Source: Clostridiales bacterium UBA1779 (lineage in GTDB: Bacteria > Bacillota > Clostridia > Oscillospirales > CAG-272). From it: DNA of 16,441 nt. A model generated the notes under the pieces. That model ran no database searches, was not told the DNA's origin, and saw only the letters and a list, made by a program, of their open reading frames with translations. The position numbers were made by a program, and so were the translations under genes. Below are positions 13,511-16,441 of the stretch, one piece after another (the stretch's first letter is position 1; each line of letters opens with the position of its first letter). The stretch is from contig DCGL01000004.1 in the NCBI GenBank assembly GCA_002314565.1, forward strand, positions 4,653 to 21,093, given 5' to 3'.

Positions 13511-14830
13511 TTAAACAGTATCGTCTTTTTTCTTCAGTACGAGCTGCGGCTCAGCCTTGTTTTCAATGAAATCACCTGTTATAATCACTTTTTCCACGTC
13601 GTCGCGTGAAGGGAGTTCATACATCAGATTCATCATTGAATTTTCAATAATCGAACGCAGTCCGCGGGCTCCTGTGTTTTTCTGTATTGCTTCTTTTGCT
13701 ATTGCTTCAACAGCGGAGTTATCGAATTCGATTTCAATGTTGTCAAATGAGAAGATTTTCTTGTACTGTCTGACCAGTGAATTACGAGGTTCTGTCATAA
13801 TCTTCTTAAGTGATTCAATATCAAGATTATCGAGCGGAACGATAACCGGAATTCGTCCGACAAGCTCGGGAATCAGGCCGTATTTTACGATATCGTGAGA
13901 TGTCACGTCTTCATAAATCTTTGAAGCGTTAAGCGGATCCTTTTTTATTATTTCGCTTCTGAATCCGATGAGCTGGGTTCCGCGGCGCTTTTCGATTATC
14001 TTGTCAAGTCCGTCAAAGGCTCCTCCGCAGATAAAGAGAATGTTTGAGGTGTTAATCTGTATGCACTCCTGATTGGGATGCTTGCGGCCTCCGTTGGGAG
14101 GCACGTTTGATACTGTACCTTCAACTATCTTCAGAAGTGCCTGTTGAACTCCTTCACCAGATACGTCTCTCGTTATGGAGCGGTTTTCGCTTTTTCTGGA
14201 AATCTTATCGATTTCATCTATGTAGATGATGCCCTTTTCAGCTTTTTCAATGTCAAAATCGGCAGCCTGAATCAGACGCAGAAGAATGTTTTCGACGTCT
14301 TCACCTACGTATCCGGCTTCGGTGAGTGTTGTGGCATCGGCAATGGCAAAGGGAACCTTAAGTGTTCTTGCAAGAGTCTGTGCAAGATAGGTCTTTCCGA
14401 CGCCTGTGGGACCAATCAGAAGAACGTTTGACTTTGAAAGCTCGACTTCGCTTGCGGGGGTTATGCTTTCTTCAAATTTCTTCTTCTTTGAATTCTTGTT
14501 TTTATTTTTTTCTTCGGCGGCAAGAATACGCTTGTAGTGATTGTAAACCGCGACGGAGAGCGCAATTTTTGCTCTGTCCTGACCGATTACGTACTTATCC
14601 AGCGCTTCCTTTATCTCACGGGGTTTCGGAAGAGTCTCTTTTGAGAGTTCGGGTCCCTGTGTGCCCTTGTTTAAATATTTATCGTTGTCTTCGATGAGGG
14701 TTGAGCAGGCCTCTACGCATTCATCGCAGATGTATGTTCCTGTCTGAGAAGGGATGAGATATTTAACCTCGTTTCCGCTGCGACCGCAGAATGAGCAGCG
14801 CGGTGAGCGTCCCTGATTATTTGAAGCCAT
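13511..14830 (-). CDS. clpX: ATP-dependent Clp protease ATP-binding subunit ClpX
   Basis: AAA+ unfoldase that feeds substrates into ClpP. The protein has 439 residues. An N-terminal zinc-binding domain has Cys12, Cys15, Cys35 and Cys38. The AAA+ core has Walker A GPTGVGKT (140-147), pore loop GYVGED (173-178), Walker B with DEID (205-208), and the ClpP-docking loop IGF (288-290). A lysine/asparagine-rich stretch (about 107-119, with KNKNKNSKKKK) separates the first core helices from Walker A, which looks like a variable insertion rather than a defect. ATG 14830 has AAAGGA upstream. It lies 19 bp after clpP and is followed by radA, all in one direction. Confidence 0.98.
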   Translation of the reverse strand: MASNNQGRSPRCSFCGRSGNEVKYLIPSQTGTYICDECVEACSTLIEDNDKYLNKGTQGPELSKETLPKPREIKEALDKYVIGQDRAKIALSVAVYNHYKRILAAEEKNKNKNSKKKKFEESITPASEVELSKSNVLLIGPTGVGKTYLAQTLARTLKVPFAIADATTLTEAGYVGEDVENILLRLIQAADFDIEKAEKGIIYIDEIDKISRKSENRSITRDVSGEGVQQALLKIVEGTVSNVPPNGGRKHPNQECIQINTSNILFICGGAFDGLDKIIEKRRGTQLIGFRSEIIKKDPLNASKIYEDVTSHDIVKYGLIPELVGRIPVIVPLDNLDIESLKKIMTEPRNSLVRQYKKIFSFDNIEIEFDNSAVEAIAKEAIQKNTGARGLRSIIENSMMNLMYELPSRDDVEKVIITGDFIENKAEPQLVLKKKDDTV

Positions 14831-14849
14831 TGGCTGTAGTCCTTTCGGC

Positions 14850-15461
14850 TTAATGATGTTCTATTATTCTGTCAATGAGGCCGTATTCAAGGGCATCCTT
14901 GGCTGTCATGAAATTATCTCTGTCTGTGTCTTTTTCGATAATTTCGATGGGCTTGCCTGTCTTTTCGGCAAGAATGGAGTTAAGCTGGTCGCGTGTTTTC
15001 TTAAGCAATTCTGCACGGATGAGAACGTCTGTGCACTGACCCTGAGCCTGGCCGAGAGGCTGGTGAATCATGATTTCGGAGTGGGGAAGAGCTATTCGCT
15101 TTCCCTTGGTGCCGGCAGCAAGCAGGAAGGCACCCATAGAAGCTGCAAGACCTACGCAGATGGTTGAAACGTCGCATTTGACGAACTGCATAGTGTCATA
15201 AATTGCCATACCTGCGGTAACCGAGCCGCCGGGGCTGTTAATATAGAAGGAAATGTCCTCATCCGGATTCTGCGACTCAAGGTAAAGCATCTGTGCAATG
15301 ACGAGTGATGCCGTTGCGTCGTTGACTTCATCAGAGAGGAATATAACTCTGTCATTGAGCAGTCTTGAAAAAATATCATATGAGCGTTCACCGCGGCCTG
15401 TCTGTTCGATAACCATTGGAACCAAGGCTGCACGGCGGATATCTTCATAATTTGAGTTCAT
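14850..15461 (-). CDS. clpP: ATP-dependent Clp protease proteolytic subunit ClpP
   Basis: Self-compartmentalised serine peptidase that degrades proteins unfolded by ClpX or ClpC. It has 203 residues, the usual length. The catalytic triad is visible: Ser108 in GLAASMGA, His133 in MIHQPLG, and Asp182 in DTDRDNF, which aligns with Asp171 of mature E. coli ClpP. INSPGGSVTAG (74-84) is the conserved substrate-strand loop, and VPMVIEQTGRGERSYDI (14-30) the conserved N-terminal region after a short leader that is probably processed. ATG 15461 follows AGAAGG with an 8-nt spacer. tig lies 100 bp upstream with a hairpin between them; clpX is 19 bp downstream. Confidence 0.98.
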   Translation of the reverse strand: MNSNYEDIRRAALVPMVIEQTGRGERSYDIFSRLLNDRVIFLSDEVNDATASLVIAQMLYLESQNPDEDISFYINSPGGSVTAGMAIYDTMQFVKCDVSTICVGLAASMGAFLLAAGTKGKRIALPHSEIMIHQPLGQAQGQCTDVLIRAELLKKTRDQLNSILAEKTGKPIEIIEKDTDRDNFMTAKDALEYGLIDRIIEHH

Positions 15462-15510
15462 TTTTTATACCTTCTTTCTGTAAATATTCAAAAATGGCTT
15501 TTTATTATAT

Positions 15511-15541
15511 GTGTGCCGGACGGAAATACCGTCCGACACAC
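15511..15541 (-). other. stable hairpin between tig and clpP
   Basis: GTGTG/CACAC and CGGACGG/CCGTCCG arms make a 13-position stem (15511-15523 with 15529-15541) around a 5-nt loop. Position 15516/15536 is a C-A mismatch on the plus strand but a G-U wobble in RNA copied from the minus strand, so the stem is continuous only in the tig-clpP transcript orientation. The following bases are A/U mixed (AUAUAAUAAAAA) rather than a U-tract, so it is a poor terminator. It could be an attenuating, processing or stabilising element separating tig and clpP expression. Confidence 0.6.
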
Positions 15542-15561
15542 AGAGTGCGAAAAACTGAAAA

Positions 15562-16441
15562 TCAGTCTTCCTTGTTATCTTCGGCCTTTTCAGCGGCCTT
15601 TTTTGTCGTTCTCTTTCTCTTGGGCTTTTCAGCAGGCTGTTCGTCAGCGGGCTTTTCCTCTTCAGCTTCGGGAGCCTTGTCAAGGTAGGTTACCTTAGCC
15701 GCTGCCTTGACGGCGGCGATTGCAGCACGGATCTTGAGGTCTTCTACGACGCTCTCGCGGGGAAGATTTTCCTTGGCATAATCAAGCTCTACGTTGTAAC
15801 GTGCAGCAACGTCTGCATATTCCTTCTCAACGGCTTCATCACCGATTTCAACATTTTCGAGCTCGGCAATTTTTTCAAGAGCAAGTCTGGACTTTACTCT
15901 GGTCTCGGCGGCGGGTCTTGCATTTTCCTTGTACTGATCGAGCGTCATTCCGAAATAGGACAGGTAGGTCTTGAAATCAAGGCCGTTCATCTGAATTCTG
16001 GATTCGGTGTCTCTAACCATGCCTTCAACCTCGTTGTCAATCATGGCAGCGGGAACTTCGGCTACGAGTTTGCCTGCGAGGATTGTATCAATCTTCTCGG
16101 AAAGTTCAGCATCGGCATTGTCTTCGTGTCTCTTGGCAATCTTCTTTTCAACGTCAGCCTTGTAGTCGGCGAAGGTGTTGAATTCGGAAACTTCAACGGC
16201 GAAATCGTCATTGAGTTCGGGAAGCTCTTCGAAAGTGATCTTATTGAGCTTTACCTTGAATACGGCAGGCTGGCCGGCAAGTTCTTTTGCATGATATTCG
16301 GTGGGGAAGGTTACGTTAACGTCGAATTCGTCGCCGGTGTTCTTTCCGACAATCTGTTCTTCAAATCCGGGGATGAACTGGCCTGAACCGAGCTTAAGGT
16401 TGTGTCCTTCGCCCTTGCCGCCCTCGAAAGCCACACCGTCA
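15562..16441 (-). CDS. tig: trigger factor (peptidyl-prolyl isomerase chaperone), 5' part outside window
   Basis: Ribosome-associated chaperone that binds nascent chains. The frame is open from the right edge to a TGA at 15562, about 293 residues; the N-terminal ribosome-binding domain is outside. The visible part starts within the FKBP-type isomerase domain: DGVAFEGG, LGSGQFIPGFEEQIVG (residues about 17-32 of the visible part), then VTFPTEYHAKELAGQPAVFKVKL. The helical C-terminal chaperone domain follows, with LPELNDDFAVEVSEF, the arm helices and EVPAAMIDNEVEGM. The C-terminus ends in a Lys/Arg/Glu-rich tail of about 30 residues (KPKRKRTTKKAAEKAEDNKED), disordered and probably dispensable. 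GTG at 16434 is not the start; the reading frame continues upstream. It leads the tig-clpP-clpX-radA block. Confidence 0.96.
   Translation of the reverse strand, partial: DGVAFEGGKGEGHNLKLGSGQFIPGFEEQIVGKNTGDEFDVNVTFPTEYHAKELAGQPAVFKVKLNKITFEELPELNDDFAVEVSEFNTFADYKADVEKKIAKRHEDNADAELSEKIDTILAGKLVAEVPAAMIDNEVEGMVRDTESRIQMNGLDFKTYLSYFGMTLDQYKENARPAAETRVKSRLALEKIAELENVEIGDEAVEKEYADVAARYNVELDYAKENLPRESVVEDLKIRAAIAAVKAAAKVTYLDKAPEAEEEKPADEQPAEKPKRKRTTKKAAEKAEDNKED

Noticed and set aside
15504..15509. Stand-alone clpP promoter
   Set aside because: A TATAAT exists on the minus strand, but no reasonable -35 box is found 16-18 bp upstream, where the hairpin lies, so a promoter is not annotated.

Overview
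The window reads as a chromosomal stretch from a Gram-positive member of the Clostridia, most likely an Oscillospiraceae/Ruminococcaceae-type gut anaerobe. The grounds are strong AGGAGG-type ribosome binding sites, consensus sigma-A promoters (TTGACA-17-TATACT), a lipobox substrate-binding protein, the tig-clpP-clpX gene order, and a nucleotidyltransferase / NahK-like kinase / GalE sugar module that I associate from memory with Firmicutes. The taxonomic call is an inference. No rRNA, tRNA, CRISPR array, transposase or prophage gene is visible.

Layout: (1) 1-1966, minus strand: aroB then aroA (3' end outside the window), two shikimate-pathway genes one base apart, with a promoter at 1938-1966. 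(2) 1994-2511, plus: rplS (ribosomal protein L19) with its own strong promoter, a structured leader and a 19-bp-stem terminator. (3) 2551-5872, minus: a Crp/Fnr-type regulator followed by a NitT/TauT-type ABC importer (lipoprotein, permease, ATPase; adjacent genes overlap by 20 nt). The regulator promoter carries a perfect 16-bp palindrome at the expected transcription start. (4) 5914-12011, plus: a six-gene operon of sugar nucleotidyltransferase, NahK-like anomeric sugar kinase, galE, galM, pgi and a small P-loop protein of unknown role, closed by a strong terminator. (5) 12031-12090: a 60-bp imperfect palindrome resembling a REP/MITE-type element. (6) 12105-16441, minus: tig (5' end outside), clpP, clpX and radA, a protein-folding, proteolysis and DNA-repair block.

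The genes of region 4 make biochemical sense together. GalM interconverts sugar anomers, the kinase would make a hexose 1-phosphate, the nucleotidyltransferase would charge it to UDP-hexose, GalE would epimerise it, and Pgi connects to glycolysis. No GalK or GalT is present here, and GalE has Ser299 where E. coli has the restrictive Tyr299. The pathway may therefore be a GalK/GalT-independent route for galactose and/or N-acetylhexosamines from host or dietary glycans. That is the most interesting biology here, although related gene sets are known. I see no clearly unprecedented system; the rest is housekeeping with some candidate regulatory RNA and DNA structures.
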